From assembly GCA_023409535.1 (NCBI GenBank), contig JAEYGZ010000039.1, positions 580,593 to 644,592 of the forward strand: DNA of 64,000 bases, written 5' to 3'. Positions 35,678 through 44,901 of the stretch are shown here, one piece after another. Each line of letters begins with the position of its first letter. The stretch's first letter is position 1. Under the pieces are notes generated by a model. The model made no database searches, was not told where the DNA came from, and worked only from the letters and a program-made list of their open reading frames with translations. Both the position numbers and the translations under genes were made by a program. This DNA is from Bacillota bacterium (GTDB lineage: Bacteria > Bacillota > Clostridia > Lachnospirales > Lachnospiraceae).

Positions 35678-36340
35678 TTGGGAAACGATTATCGTCCTGA
35701 TAGAGAATCTATGAGAAAGAATGAGAATATACAAAAGCAGCAGTATAGTATGGGAGGTTTGCCCCCGTATTATCGACGGCCCTCCGCTGAAGAGGAATCC
35801 TTTAATGTAACACAGGATACACCGCCGCAAGGCTTTGGCCCGGATGGACGGACTCCGTTTGGCGGACCGGAGGATCAACCCAGGTCGGCACCGCCGAATT
35901 TCGTTCCGGAGCTTCCGAGAGAGCGTAGAATAGAATCCGGACCGGAAGCACCTGGCGGACCGGAGCCCTTTAGAGGTCCGGGAGGACCCGGTGGCCCAGG
36001 ATTTCCAGGAAGACCCGGCCCAGGAAGGCCCGGTGGACCTGGAGGACCCGGAGGACCTGGCGGTCCCGGTTTTCCCGGCGGCCCAGGAAGACCCGGTGGA
36101 CCAGGATTTCCCGGAAGACCAGGATTTCCCGGAAGACCTGATGAGCTGCAGCAAAGACGAAGAGAATTGAGAAGCTGTCTGCGCCGCTTTACCTATATCT
36201 GGCTCATTGGCGGAGACGCCTTCTGGTATTTCCCGACTTTTCTGGATGACAGAGTGGTATGGGGCTTCCGCTGGAGAAGGAATCGCTGGGTATTTGAACG
36301 GATTGATTTAAGACTAATTATTTTTTCCCGCTGCTTTTAG
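35678..36340 (+). CDS. Collagen-like Gly-Pro-rich protein with aromatic C-terminal domain
   Basis: About 220 residues. The start I favour is TTG at 35678, eight bases after AAAGGGG; the ATG 48 bases earlier has no ribosome site. Residues about 100-154 are almost pure G-P/G-F-P/G-R-P triplets, as in bacterial collagen-like proteins. The C-terminal 55 residues (CLRRFTYIWLIGGDAFWYFP, then RWRRNRWVFERIDL) are rich in Trp, Phe and Arg, a type I associate with small clostridial envelope or spore-surface proteins, though that is recollection and not proof. No signal peptide or anchor is seen. GC content is clearly higher in the repeat. Confidence 0.75.
   Translation: MGNDYRPDRESMRKNENIQKQQYSMGGLPPYYRRPSAEEESFNVTQDTPPQGFGPDGRTPFGGPEDQPRSAPPNFVPELPRERRIESGPEAPGGPEPFRGPGGPGGPGFPGRPGPGRPGGPGGPGGPGGPGFPGGPGRPGGPGFPGRPGFPGRPDELQQRRRELRSCLRRFTYIWLIGGDAFWYFPTFLDDRVVWGFRWRRNRWVFERIDLRLIIFSRCF
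35975..36139 (+). repeat. Collagen-like triplet repeat tract
   Basis: About 55 codons of nine-base-periodic GGA-CCC-GGT type sequence encoding Gly-Pro-Gly-rich, Gly-Phe-Pro and Gly-Arg-Pro units. Such tracts change length by slippage. Confidence 0.85.
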
Positions 36341-36397
36341 CAATTTATCATTGTAAAACAGGATGAATTAGTAAGATAATTTGATGGTTATGAATAG

Positions 36398-36440
36398 AAA
36401 AGTGTGTGAATTCCTTCCTGTTGGAACTCACACACTTTAT
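36398..36440. terminator. Bidirectional terminator before lgt
   Basis: AAAGTGTGTGA at about 36399-36410 pairs with TCACACACTTT ending at 36438, flanked by T- and A-rich sequence. Confidence 0.7.
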
Positions 36441-36466
36441 TCATTACCAGACTCAATTTATAAAAG

Positions 36467-37411
36467 TTATTCCTTCTTATTATCAGAAGCTTCAGAAGCT
36501 GAAGCTGTATGATTGTCTGAGTCATCCTCCAGAGTCTCGATAATCATTCCGTTATCTATTTCAACATGGATATTTGATTTTTCTTTCCCTGCTTCTTCCT
36601 TATCCGTAACGGAAACGGTATCAGTAACTGTTTCTTCTGTTTCAGATATGCTTATCTGCTTCTGAAAACGTAAGCCGCAGAAGATAATAATTCCGACACC
36701 GATCAGGAAGGTAAAGATGGAGATAAACTGAGAGGTTGATAATACGCCGATCTCTCCGCGTTCCAGATCACCTCTGAAAAATTCAAGAATAAAACGTCCC
36801 GCACTATAGAAGGTCAGATAAAAGCCTGCTACCTGGCCATGGGCCTTTGTACGCTTTGCAAGCACAATCAGAACAAGGAAATTCAAAAAATCCAGTGCAC
36901 TTGATATGGGCTGGGTAGGAATTAGGCTTACACCGTTGGGGGCATACTTTGAGCTTTCAAATATAATATGAAAATCACTGGCGGTTTCCTCCCCATAGCA
37001 GCAGCCTGCAAGTAAGCAGCCAAGACGCCCAAAACCCTGGGCAAGTGCAATGGAAGGCATAACCAGGTCAAAATACTGCAGAAAATTCAGTTTATGCTTT
37101 CTGGTGAACAGGAAGCCGGCAAAAATACCGCCGATAATTCCGCCATATACCACAAAGCCCTGGGATACATTCAGGAGCAGGGAAGGATCGGCAAGGATTG
37201 ATTTCAGCTGGGTAAGATAATATAAAAGCTTTGCGCCCAGGATACCTCCGATCAGACACCATATGGTCAAGTTAAAGATCAGATCATGCTTTAATCCTTG
37301 CCGCTTCGCCCGATTTTCAGCAACGGCATAAGCTGCGAGCACACCGATAGCAATCATTAGTCCGTAACCGTATATGGTAACAGGTCCGATTGTGAATAAT
37401 TCGTTTTTCAT
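36467..37411 (-). CDS. lgt: Prolipoprotein diacylglyceryl transferase
   Basis: A 314-residue membrane enzyme that transfers diacylglycerol to the lipobox cysteine of prolipoproteins. About seven membrane helices are seen. The family signature with the essential Arg/Gly is in AQGFGRLGCLLAGCCYG, and GGIIGG and RFILEFFRGD motifs match. The last 60 residues form an acidic Ser/Thr/Glu-rich cytoplasmic tail that most Lgt proteins lack. GAAAGG precedes the ATG. Monocistronic. Confidence 0.95.
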   Translation of the reverse strand: MKNELFTIGPVTIYGYGLMIAIGVLAAYAVAENRAKRQGLKHDLIFNLTIWCLIGGILGAKLLYYLTQLKSILADPSLLLNVSQGFVVYGGIIGGIFAGFLFTRKHKLNFLQYFDLVMPSIALAQGFGRLGCLLAGCCYGEETASDFHIIFESSKYAPNGVSLIPTQPISSALDFLNFLVLIVLAKRTKAHGQVAGFYLTFYSAGRFILEFFRGDLERGEIGVLSTSQFISIFTFLIGVGIIIFCGLRFQKQISISETEETVTDTVSVTDKEEAGKEKSNIHVEIDNGMIIETLEDDSDNHTASASEASDNKKE

Positions 37412-37615
37412 ATCTTTATCCTTTCAACGTAAAATGCATATGTACTTCATTTCATCATAAGTATATCGAATTTTCCAAGAAAAAGAAACTAAAATTTCAC
37501 TGTTCTTGTGATAAATGTATCCGGTATAACCGTAATCATCATAAATGTTGTTGGAAGTCACCATATACTTGTGTTATGATGTTTCCGATATATTTGTTAA
37601 GGAGGATGACAGCTT

Positions 37616-38287
37616 ATGTTTCGAATAGACACACATATACATACCTCAGAGACCAGTGCCTGCGGCAATATTAAGGCCAGGGAAGTGGTAAGGCTCTATG
37701 ATCAGGCAGGGTATCAGGGCATAATTATAACAGATCATTATTACGACGGATTTTTTAGAATGTTAGGGCAAATGAGCTGGGAGAATAAGATCGAGCATTA
37801 TCTGCGAGGATATCATATTGCCTGCGAAGAAGGTGTGAAGCTTGGCCTAAAGGTATTTCTCGGAATGGAGCTTCGCTTTACGGAAGGGCCAAACGATTAT
37901 CTTGTCTACGGAATAACCGAAGAATATCTTAGAACGCATAGGGAGATCCATCACTTAGGCCTAAAGGAATTCCATAAGCTGATTGAAGGAGAGGACATTC
38001 TTATTGTCCAGGCACATCCCTACCGCAAATGGATGACGGTCGCATCGACCGCAGATATTCATGGAATTGAAATATATAATGGAAACGCAAGGCATGATTC
38101 AAGAAATGCTCTGGCGCTCGCTTATGCGAGGGAGCATAATTTATACATGACCTCAGGGTCGGATTTTCATGAGCTGGAGGATCTGTCCAGGGGCGGAATG
38201 GTATTTGATCATGATATATATACAATTCAGGATTTTAATCAGGGCTTACGAGAGCGTTTGGCAAGAGAGCTGATCACCACACCATAA
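37616..38287 (+). CDS. PHP-domain metal-dependent phosphoesterase
   Basis: A 223-residue PHP protein. Metal ligands are visible: DTHIHTSE at the N-terminus, ITDHYYD, the glutamate in FLGMELRF, QAHPYR, and the C-terminal TSGSDFHELED. Small PHP proteins hydrolyse phosphoesters such as nucleoside 3',5'-bisphosphates or histidinol phosphate; the substrate here is unknown. AAGGAGGA precedes the ATG. It stands alone. Confidence 0.9.
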   Translation: MFRIDTHIHTSETSACGNIKAREVVRLYDQAGYQGIIITDHYYDGFFRMLGQMSWENKIEHYLRGYHIACEEGVKLGLKVFLGMELRFTEGPNDYLVYGITEEYLRTHREIHHLGLKEFHKLIEGEDILIVQAHPYRKWMTVASTADIHGIEIYNGNARHDSRNALALAYAREHNLYMTSGSDFHELEDLSRGGMVFDHDIYTIQDFNQGLRERLARELITTP

Positions 38288-38474
38288 GATCGGAATTCCG
38301 ATGATTCAAGAATAGATAAATGCCACATAAGCTAAGTGAGATAAAAATATAGAATAAAAATAGGAGGCGGCAGCTGCAGGCCATAATTCTTACCAAACGG
38401 TATAGAAGGATGGCTGGCAGCTGCCGTCTTTCCTTATGTACAATTCCGGCTGTAAAAATATAGTTAATTCTCCC

Positions 38475-38538
38475 TTGACAGCGTAACAATGTTATGTTAC
38501 ATTGATCTAAATCAATGAAACATAACATTGTTACGCTG
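38475..38538 (+). promoter_or_regulatory. Promoter buried in a 60-bp palindrome, YhbD/bactofilin operon
   Basis: Arms of 28 bases at 38479-38506 and 38511-38538 pair with one mismatch around a CTAA loop; the left arm begins CAGCGTAACAATGTTATG. TTGACA lies at 38475-38480 and TACATT at 38498-38503, 17 bases apart, so the promoter is inside the palindrome. It has no T tract after it, so it reads as an operator rather than a terminator. Confidence 0.7.
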
Positions 38539-38591
38539 CTGTGCCGGCAGGAGCATATAAGGAATACTAAAGTTATATAAAAGGAGTATGG

Positions 38592-39290
38592 ATGATGTTT
38601 ATTACAAAAAAGGATTTATTAAATGAGACAGGAATATCCTATGGACAGCTGTATCGATGGAAGAGAGAAGGATTAATACCCGAGGAATGGTTTATTAAGC
38701 AGCCCTCCTTTACCGGACAGGAGACGGTGTTCCCCAGAAAGCAGATACTGAATAGAATTAAAGCTATTCAGGAGCTGAAGGACAAATATTCCCTGGAAGA
38801 GCTGGCAAAAATTCTGTCTCCTGAGGTGGCGGAACGATACTTTACCACGGAGGATCTTAAGGTAATAGAAGAGATTAAGGATAATCTAATTCCGGCCTTT
38901 GTGCAAGGGTTTCAAAAAAGCAATTTTCTATTTGTTGAGGTGCTGATCATGATTGCACTATCTGAATTCATGGATCATTCGGATATATCCAGGGGACAGC
39001 TGATTGAGATTGTAGAAGGGTTAAAGGATTACCTGCCAAAGATGAAATCTACCGGATATATTCTGATTCTGTTCGACAGGGCAAAGGACTATTATGCCAC
39101 GATTTACGAGGAGCAGGCACAGGTTTATATTGATCGCAGGCTGAGCATTGTGAAGGAAATTCATTTAAATGAGCTGTCCAATCAATTAAAACTCAAATAT
39201 CGTAACAGCTTTAACTTCCGCTTTGACAATGAGGCAGAGGATGGGATTATGCGGTTTAATCTGGACGGAGCAGAGGTGAATCCCATATGA
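38592..39290 (+). CDS. yhbD: YhbD-like MerR-type regulator (DUF4004)
   Basis: A 232-residue protein like Bacillus YhbD. The N-terminus is a MerR-type helix-turn-helix (FITKKDLLNETGISYGQLYR, KREGLIPEEWF) followed by helical parts (EELAKILSPE). In Bacillus yhbD is followed by the bactofilin genes yhbE and yhbF, and the same order is found here. A second ATG at 38595 is at the better distance from AAGGAG. Its stop overlaps the next start (ATGA). It probably acts on the palindrome upstream. Confidence 0.85.
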   Translation: MMFITKKDLLNETGISYGQLYRWKREGLIPEEWFIKQPSFTGQETVFPRKQILNRIKAIQELKDKYSLEELAKILSPEVAERYFTTEDLKVIEEIKDNLIPAFVQGFQKSNFLFVEVLIMIALSEFMDHSDISRGQLIEIVEGLKDYLPKMKSTGYILILFDRAKDYYATIYEEQAQVYIDRRLSIVKEIHLNELSNQLKLKYRNSFNFRFDNEAEDGIMRFNLDGAEVNPI

Positions 39291-40135
39291 GCAGAAATAT
39301 TATTGCCATGGGGGAAAGGTTCCTGCAAGGCGATTATGGAACGGTACGGGCGGCCGGAGAGCTAAAGGTACAGGAAAGTACCATTAGGCGTCTTACCGTT
39401 GCAGGCGAAGCAAGAATCACAAAATCCTCTGTCAGAAGAATCAAGCTTGCCGGGGAATTGGTAGCTGATACCCTGGAATTCCTTATACTTGGGGCAGCAG
39501 GCAGTGTTAAGCTGCAGGGGATCTGTAAGGGTGGAGTATGTACGGTAACCGGCTCTCTGGCAGCAGAATTTCTGGATTGCAAGGTGCTATGTAACGGAGG
39601 CGGCAGTAAGAAGGCAAAATCTTACGGTAATGACGGCTGGTCAGGAGTATTTCATGCAGTGACCTTTGAGAATGAAAGAGGCCTAACACTGGACTTTGAA
39701 TATCGCTTTCAAAATATGATCAGCACAGAGTCGTTAAATAGTAACCATGAAATTGAATGCGAGAATTTTTACAGCCTGGCAGACCTGACAGCAGAAACAA
39801 TTAATGCAGATCGCATCTTTCTGCTTAATACAGGAGATGTCCGGGTAGGACAATTGACCGGAACAAGTGTGAAGATACAGGATAGCTTTACCCCTGATAA
39901 GCAGTTCAGGCAGCTGCCCAAATCACTATTATATAAAAGGAGGAAAGCCGAACATAATATGGCAATTGTTCCTGTGATCGAAGCCGATGATATCGATATA
40001 AAAGGAACTAAGGCCAAGCTGGTCAGCGGCCAAAGGGTGACCATCGGCGATCTTTGCATCATTGAACGTGCAGAATACAGGGAAAGCATTAAGATCTCCG
40101 AGAAAGCAGTCGTAAATGAGGTGATTAAGATATGA
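39287..40135 (+). CDS. yhbE: Bactofilin-like polymer-forming protein (YhbE-like)
   Basis: A 282-residue protein of repeating short beta strands of the form 'G-x-hydrophobic-x-hydrophobic' (for example GEARITKSSVRRIKLAGELV), as expected for the right-handed beta-helix of bactofilins, cytoskeletal polymers that in Bacillus YhbE/YhbF support flagellar assembly. A break near residues 105-130 and a more divergent C-terminal half are seen. It overlaps both neighbours by four bases (ATGA), so expression should be tightly matched to the second bactofilin. Confidence 0.8.
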   Translation: MSRNIIAMGERFLQGDYGTVRAAGELKVQESTIRRLTVAGEARITKSSVRRIKLAGELVADTLEFLILGAAGSVKLQGICKGGVCTVTGSLAAEFLDCKVLCNGGGSKKAKSYGNDGWSGVFHAVTFENERGLTLDFEYRFQNMISTESLNSNHEIECENFYSLADLTAETINADRIFLLNTGDVRVGQLTGTSVKIQDSFTPDKQFRQLPKSLLYKRRKAEHNMAIVPVIEADDIDIKGTKAKLVSGQRVTIGDLCIIERAEYRESIKISEKAVVNEVIKI

Positions 40136-41244
40136 AAAATGAGAAGATTGTGGGTTTTGGCTCCATACAGGGCGGTGAATATGAAAATATCACAGTTGAC
40201 GGTATGGGAAAGCTGAGGGGAAATACCACAGCACAAAAAGTTAAGATTTCCGGAACCTTTAAATGCAATGGAAAGCTAACTGCAGAGGAGTTTACGATAG
40301 ACGGCTTTGCCAGAGTATTTCGCGAAGTCAAGGTTAAGCGCCTTAAGAACAGCGGGACCTTAAAGCTTCGCAGGGCGGATGTCAATGCGGATGCCGTCTA
40401 CAGTGACGGCTTATTAACATCAGCAGGTGAGATTTCAGCAGATGAGATTATCGTCAAAGGGTATTGTTCGGTGAAGAAAATGACCGGAGACCATATTCAC
40501 ATTTATCATAACAGTTCCAGCGGCGGCAGTAAGCTGATGAGAAGATTAAAGTGGCTGGCAGTCCCATATTTTGGACGTAATGTACATGGGAGCCAAAGCC
40601 TGGTTGATTATATTGAATGTACGACTCTAAATGCCAATGGTGTCAGAGCAAAGCTTGTCCGGGCAGGCAGCGTGGAGTTGGAAAACTGCAGTATCGGAAA
40701 GCTTTATTGCGACAGTGAGCCAAAGATATTAAAGAACTGCAGTATTAAACACATTTATTATGGTAATGACAAGCTTGAACTAAATAGAAAGGAGAATATA
40801 GCTATGGGTAATGTAACAATAAAGAAGGTCCTGGATTTGTACAAGAGCAATGCGATAGATGCTGAGGAGGCAGAGCTTATGCTCAAATCGGTAATAATAA
40901 ACGACAGTGCCAAAGAGAATAAAGAGCATTCCGGTTTTGCTGCCGGATTGCCCTGGCCGGATGACAATACGCTTCGTATTGTGGCATTTCTTGGGAAAAA
41001 GCTTCTTAAGAAAGGAGAGGCCAAAGAGCATAAGCTTGAAGTAACCTATGAAGGGGAAGCGAAGAATGTAGAGTGTCACGGAAGCCTTAATTGCGGTGAT
41101 GTCTCAGGTAATGCAACGGCAGGTCAATCCATAAGCTGTGCTGATATCGGCGGCAATGTATCCTGCGGAGGGGACCTGTCCTGTGAGAGTATTGGCGGTA
41201 ATGTGTCCTGCGCCGGAATGATGCACCGAGGAACTGTAATATGA
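40132..41244 (+). CDS. yhbF: Bactofilin-like protein fused to a helical segment and second beta repeat (YhbF-like)
   Basis: A 370-residue protein in three parts. Residues 1-220 are a bactofilin-like beta-helix (VGFGSIQGGEYENITVDGMG). Residues about 225-260 form an amphipathic helix pair (VLDLYKSNAIDAEEAELML) resembling the N-terminal segment of YvlB/LiaX or SHOCT proteins. Residues 300-370 are a Cys/Gly-rich beta repeat (GNVSCGGDLSCES, GNVSCAG). An internal ATG at 40804 is preceded by AAAGGAG, so the second half may also be made alone. Overlaps the next ABC gene by ATGA. Confidence 0.75.
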   Translation: MKNEKIVGFGSIQGGEYENITVDGMGKLRGNTTAQKVKISGTFKCNGKLTAEEFTIDGFARVFREVKVKRLKNSGTLKLRRADVNADAVYSDGLLTSAGEISADEIIVKGYCSVKKMTGDHIHIYHNSSSGGSKLMRRLKWLAVPYFGRNVHGSQSLVDYIECTTLNANGVRAKLVRAGSVELENCSIGKLYCDSEPKILKNCSIKHIYYGNDKLELNRKENIAMGNVTIKKVLDLYKSNAIDAEEAELMLKSVIINDSAKENKEHSGFAAGLPWPDDNTLRIVAFLGKKLLKKGEAKEHKLEVTYEGEAKNVECHGSLNCGDVSGNATAGQSISCADIGGNVSCGGDLSCESIGGNVSCAGMMHRGTVI

Positions 41245-43070
41245 CAGGTATTGTGAATAAGTCAAAATCAGAGAGTAAGCCCAAATACAATACCTGGCAG
41301 AATATATGCTATGTAGTTCAGGGTGCTTGGGAGACCGACAAGAAAATATTTGTATATTTTGCTTTATTCTCCGTACTGTCCGGGGCAATCCCGATCCTCA
41401 ATCTTCTGTTTCCGCGCTTCATTCTGCAGGAATTAATGTATGGAAAGCGCTCGGAGATATTATTAGGCCTTCTGGCAGCATTCTTTTTGATCGGGGCGCT
41501 GGTGGGTTCCGGAAAATCCTATCTTAATCAGGCTTATTTTCCGAGAATGGTCAACATTCGCTTTCGGTACATCAGGATGCTTCAGACGAAGTGCATGACT
41601 ACCGACTACAAGAATACGGAGGACCCGAAATTCTTAAATGATGAGGAAACTGCTTCCCGCTGTCTGAATAATAATCAGAATGGGATTGAGGGCATGCTGC
41701 ATAAGCTTTTTTTTCTGGGCGGAAATCTGCTGGCTGTCGGCAGCTTTATTACGATCATCTCAACCCTGAATATCTTCGTTATGTTATATATGGCGGCAAA
41801 TGTTACGGTCACCTATTATTTTACCTATCGGGTCAGAAAATACGAGCACGACAGAAAGGATGAAATCTCCGAAAATGACCGCCGCTCACATTATATCTAT
41901 AACCTGATGTATGATTTTTCCTATGGAAAGGAATTGCGCCTGTATGGACTAACCACCTGGGTAGCGCAGCTATTCCAAGGGTACAAAGACAAAAGACTTG
42001 CAATACATAAGAAGATCAAATGGAAGTATTTTAAAGCAGGTCTGGTGGATGTGATTTTATTGCTTCTCCGGGAGGGAATCATATACGCATATCTGATCTA
42101 TCAGGTGCTTCAGGGAAGGATGACTATTCCCGACCTGACGATGTATTTTGCAGCGATTGCCGGTTTTGCAGATTGGTTTAACAGGATGATCGGTGATTTG
42201 GCGCATATCCGGGCACAGAACCTTGAAATCTGTGATTTCAGACAATTTATCGAGAAGCCTGAGGAAGAAGAGAAGGAATGCCTTCCGCTGCCGGAAGGGC
42301 CTTATGAGATAGAATTTAAGAAGGTATCCTTTCATTATCCAAATAGTGATAAGTATGTCTATCGGGATTTGAACCTTAAGCTTCCCGCCGGGCAGAAATT
42401 AGCCATTGTCGGTCATAACGGCGCAGGTAAGACGACCTTTGTAAAGCTGTTATGCGGGTTGTATGAGGTCAGCGAAGGTGAAATATTGCTCAATGGTATA
42501 AATATCAAGCGCTTTGCAAAGGAGGAATATCGAACGATATTCTCCGCCGTATTCCAGGAGATTAAAATTCTTGCTTTTTCAGCTGCGGAGAATGTGGCTG
42601 TTCTGGAGAAGGAAGAGCTTGATCTGCAGCGGGTGAATCAGGTGATGGAACAGGCTGGAATTGCTGAGAAGATATTATCTTTGAAAAACGGAGCCGATAC
42701 CAGTCTTCTGAAGATCCTGGATGAGGAAGGCGTGGAGCTGTCCGGCGGCGAGAAGCAGAAGATTACCATAGCAAGAGCACTGTACAGGGATGCTCCGATT
42801 ATGATACTTGACGAGCCTACCGCAGCACTGGATGCTTTGGCAGAATACAACACCTATCAGAATTTTAACCGGATGGTAAAGGATAAGACCGCTGTTTATA
42901 TCTCTCACAGGCTGGCATCCACCATATTCTGCGATACCATTGCCATGTTTGAGAACGGTTGCCTTGTGGAATACGGCACCCATGAGGAGTTGCTGGCGAA
43001 GAACGGCAAATATCATGATATGTTTGAGACGCAGGCAAAATATTACCGGGATGAGGAGGCAATCGCATGA
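41241..43070 (+). CDS. ABC exporter half-transporter (TMD-NBD)
   Basis: A 609-residue fused permease-ATPase. Six membrane helices lie in residues 25-320; the NBD has Walker A GHNGAGKTT, signature LSGGEKQK, Walker B IMILDEPTAALD with the catalytic Glu, and H-loop ISHRLA, so it looks active. It overlaps the bactofilin gene and the next ABC gene by four bases each. The pair most likely forms a heterodimeric exporter. No peptidase domain is present. Confidence 0.93.
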   Translation: MTGIVNKSKSESKPKYNTWQNICYVVQGAWETDKKIFVYFALFSVLSGAIPILNLLFPRFILQELMYGKRSEILLGLLAAFFLIGALVGSGKSYLNQAYFPRMVNIRFRYIRMLQTKCMTTDYKNTEDPKFLNDEETASRCLNNNQNGIEGMLHKLFFLGGNLLAVGSFITIISTLNIFVMLYMAANVTVTYYFTYRVRKYEHDRKDEISENDRRSHYIYNLMYDFSYGKELRLYGLTTWVAQLFQGYKDKRLAIHKKIKWKYFKAGLVDVILLLLREGIIYAYLIYQVLQGRMTIPDLTMYFAAIAGFADWFNRMIGDLAHIRAQNLEICDFRQFIEKPEEEEKECLPLPEGPYEIEFKKVSFHYPNSDKYVYRDLNLKLPAGQKLAIVGHNGAGKTTFVKLLCGLYEVSEGEILLNGINIKRFAKEEYRTIFSAVFQEIKILAFSAAENVAVLEKEELDLQRVNQVMEQAGIAEKILSLKNGADTSLLKILDEEGVELSGGEKQKITIARALYRDAPIMILDEPTAALDALAEYNTYQNFNRMVKDKTAVYISHRLASTIFCDTIAMFENGCLVEYGTHEELLAKNGKYHDMFETQAKYYRDEEAIA

Positions 43071-44830
43071 AGAAGGATTTAAGGATTGCATTTCATTTTC
43101 TAAGGCTTGCCGGAAGCATGTCAAAAACCTATATTCCGCTGATTTATATTTCTGCTGTTATAAAATCCTTAACACCGTTTCTTAATATCATCATGCCCAA
43201 ATTCATCATTGATGAACTGATGGGAGAGCAAAGGATTGCACGGCTTGCGATCTATGTGGGAGCAACGATATTGGGTAACTGCATTCTGAATCTGGCGAAT
43301 AAATTCCTTGATACTAAAATTGAAATTGCAAACTTCGCCATGGTGAACAAATTCGAGCTTCACATGGGGAAGCATATTATGAGCATGGATTATGAGAACC
43401 TGGAAGATTCGGAGATCCTTGACAAGAAGGAAAAGGCAATATTTCCGATTGTAAATCAGGGAGTGCTGTGGCGAATGATCGGCAGTATGATCAGCCTGCT
43501 TCAGAGTATCATAACAATTCTTGGCCTGGTAGTAATCATCGCAACCTTGAACATCTATATTCTTCTGGTTATTATCGCCATTCTGCTTGTGAATACTGCG
43601 ATTTTGAAGAAGGAGCAGAGCCTGACATTTGAAATGTACCAGAATCTGATACCGCTGAACCGGAATTTTGGTTATTATAATGACCTTATCAGCGACTTTT
43701 CCATGGCGAAGGACATACGGATCAATCATATGGGGCCTTATCTTTGTAAAAAGATTATGGCTTATAATAATGCCTCCCTGAAGCAATTCAGCAGTTATTT
43801 TGCGAAGTTCGGACGCTGCGACGGCATGTCGGCGGTCAATCTTCAGCTGCAGATGGTTACGGTTTATGGCTATATGGCCTGGCAGGTATTAAGGGGAATG
43901 CTTGGGATCGGTGATTTTACCATGTATATCGCAGCAGCCAATAATTTTGCCAACAGTGTATTTACCATGTTGATGAACTTTGTGGAGTTCATTCAGAACT
44001 GCAAATATCTTGACCAGTATCTTGAGTTTGAGTGTATACCCAACAAAGAAGGCTATGGAGATAAAAGGTTTGAGGACAACGGTCAGGTGGAAATCGAGTT
44101 TCGCAATGTCTCTTTTAAATATCCGCGAAGCACGGAATATACCTTACGAAATGTATCCCTGACCGTCAGAAATGGTGAAAAGCTGTCCATTGTCGGGCAA
44201 AATGGTGCCGGAAAGACAACCTTTATTAAGCTCCTCTGCCGTCTCTATGAACCGGAAGAGGGAGAGATTATTGTGAATGGAATTAACATTAAGGAATACA
44301 GTACGGAGGAATATAACCGTTTGCTGGCAGTTGTGTTCCAGGATTTTAAGCTGTTTTCCTTTTCCATCAGAGAAAATATTGCATTTTATCAGGATACAGA
44401 TGCGGAGAAGCTGGACACAGCTCTTAAGAAGGCGGGGATCGCTGACAGAATTCATGCGTTAGACGCCGGAGTCAATACGTCTATATATAAGAACTTTGAT
44501 AAAGACGGGATCGAACTGTCCGGCGGAGAAAATCAAAAGCTGGCAATTGCCCGGGCAATCTATAAGGATTCACCGATTGTTATTCTGGATGAACCCACGG
44601 CTGCACTGGATCCGTATGCCGAATTTGAAATTTATACGAAATTTAATGAGCTGGTCAGCAATAAGACAGCGATTTATATCTCCCACCGCTTATCCTCCTG
44701 CCGTTTCTGTGACCGCATCGCCGTATTTGACAAGGGGGAGCTGGTGGAGTACGGTACGCATAAAGAGCTTGAGGAGAGCGGAGGCTTGTACAGCCATATG
44801 TGGCGCACCCAGGCACAGTATTATGCGTGA
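43067..44830 (+). CDS. ABC exporter half-transporter (TMD-NBD), partner
   Basis: A 587-residue fused permease-ATPase, partner of the gene before it. Six helices in residues 20-310; Walker A GQNGAGKTT, signature LSGGENQK, Walker B IVILDEPTAALD, H-loop ISHRLS. Both half-transporters keep all catalytic residues, unlike many heterodimers with one degenerate site. It is the last of five genes linked by ATGA overlaps; no hairpin follows directly. Confidence 0.93.
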   Translation: MKKDLRIAFHFLRLAGSMSKTYIPLIYISAVIKSLTPFLNIIMPKFIIDELMGEQRIARLAIYVGATILGNCILNLANKFLDTKIEIANFAMVNKFELHMGKHIMSMDYENLEDSEILDKKEKAIFPIVNQGVLWRMIGSMISLLQSIITILGLVVIIATLNIYILLVIIAILLVNTAILKKEQSLTFEMYQNLIPLNRNFGYYNDLISDFSMAKDIRINHMGPYLCKKIMAYNNASLKQFSSYFAKFGRCDGMSAVNLQLQMVTVYGYMAWQVLRGMLGIGDFTMYIAAANNFANSVFTMLMNFVEFIQNCKYLDQYLEFECIPNKEGYGDKRFEDNGQVEIEFRNVSFKYPRSTEYTLRNVSLTVRNGEKLSIVGQNGAGKTTFIKLLCRLYEPEEGEIIVNGINIKEYSTEEYNRLLAVVFQDFKLFSFSIRENIAFYQDTDAEKLDTALKKAGIADRIHALDAGVNTSIYKNFDKDGIELSGGENQKLAIARAIYKDSPIVILDEPTAALDPYAEFEIYTKFNELVSNKTAIYISHRLSSCRFCDRIAVFDKGELVEYGTHKELEESGGLYSHMWRTQAQYYA

Positions 44831-44901
44831 TTTGGCTGGTTGATTTCATTCGCGGATTTGACAATTTCATATATACATATGATGAAAAATCTGGCATAAT
44901 A

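Noticed and set aside
35606..36154. Leftward Ser/Gly/Trp-rich 182-codon open frame
   Set aside because: It is the complementary strand of the collagen-like triplet tract; the low complexity leaves all frames open.
41104..41388. Leftward 94-codon open frame at the bactofilin/ABC junction
   Set aside because: Antisense to two well-supported overlapping genes, without a ribosome site.
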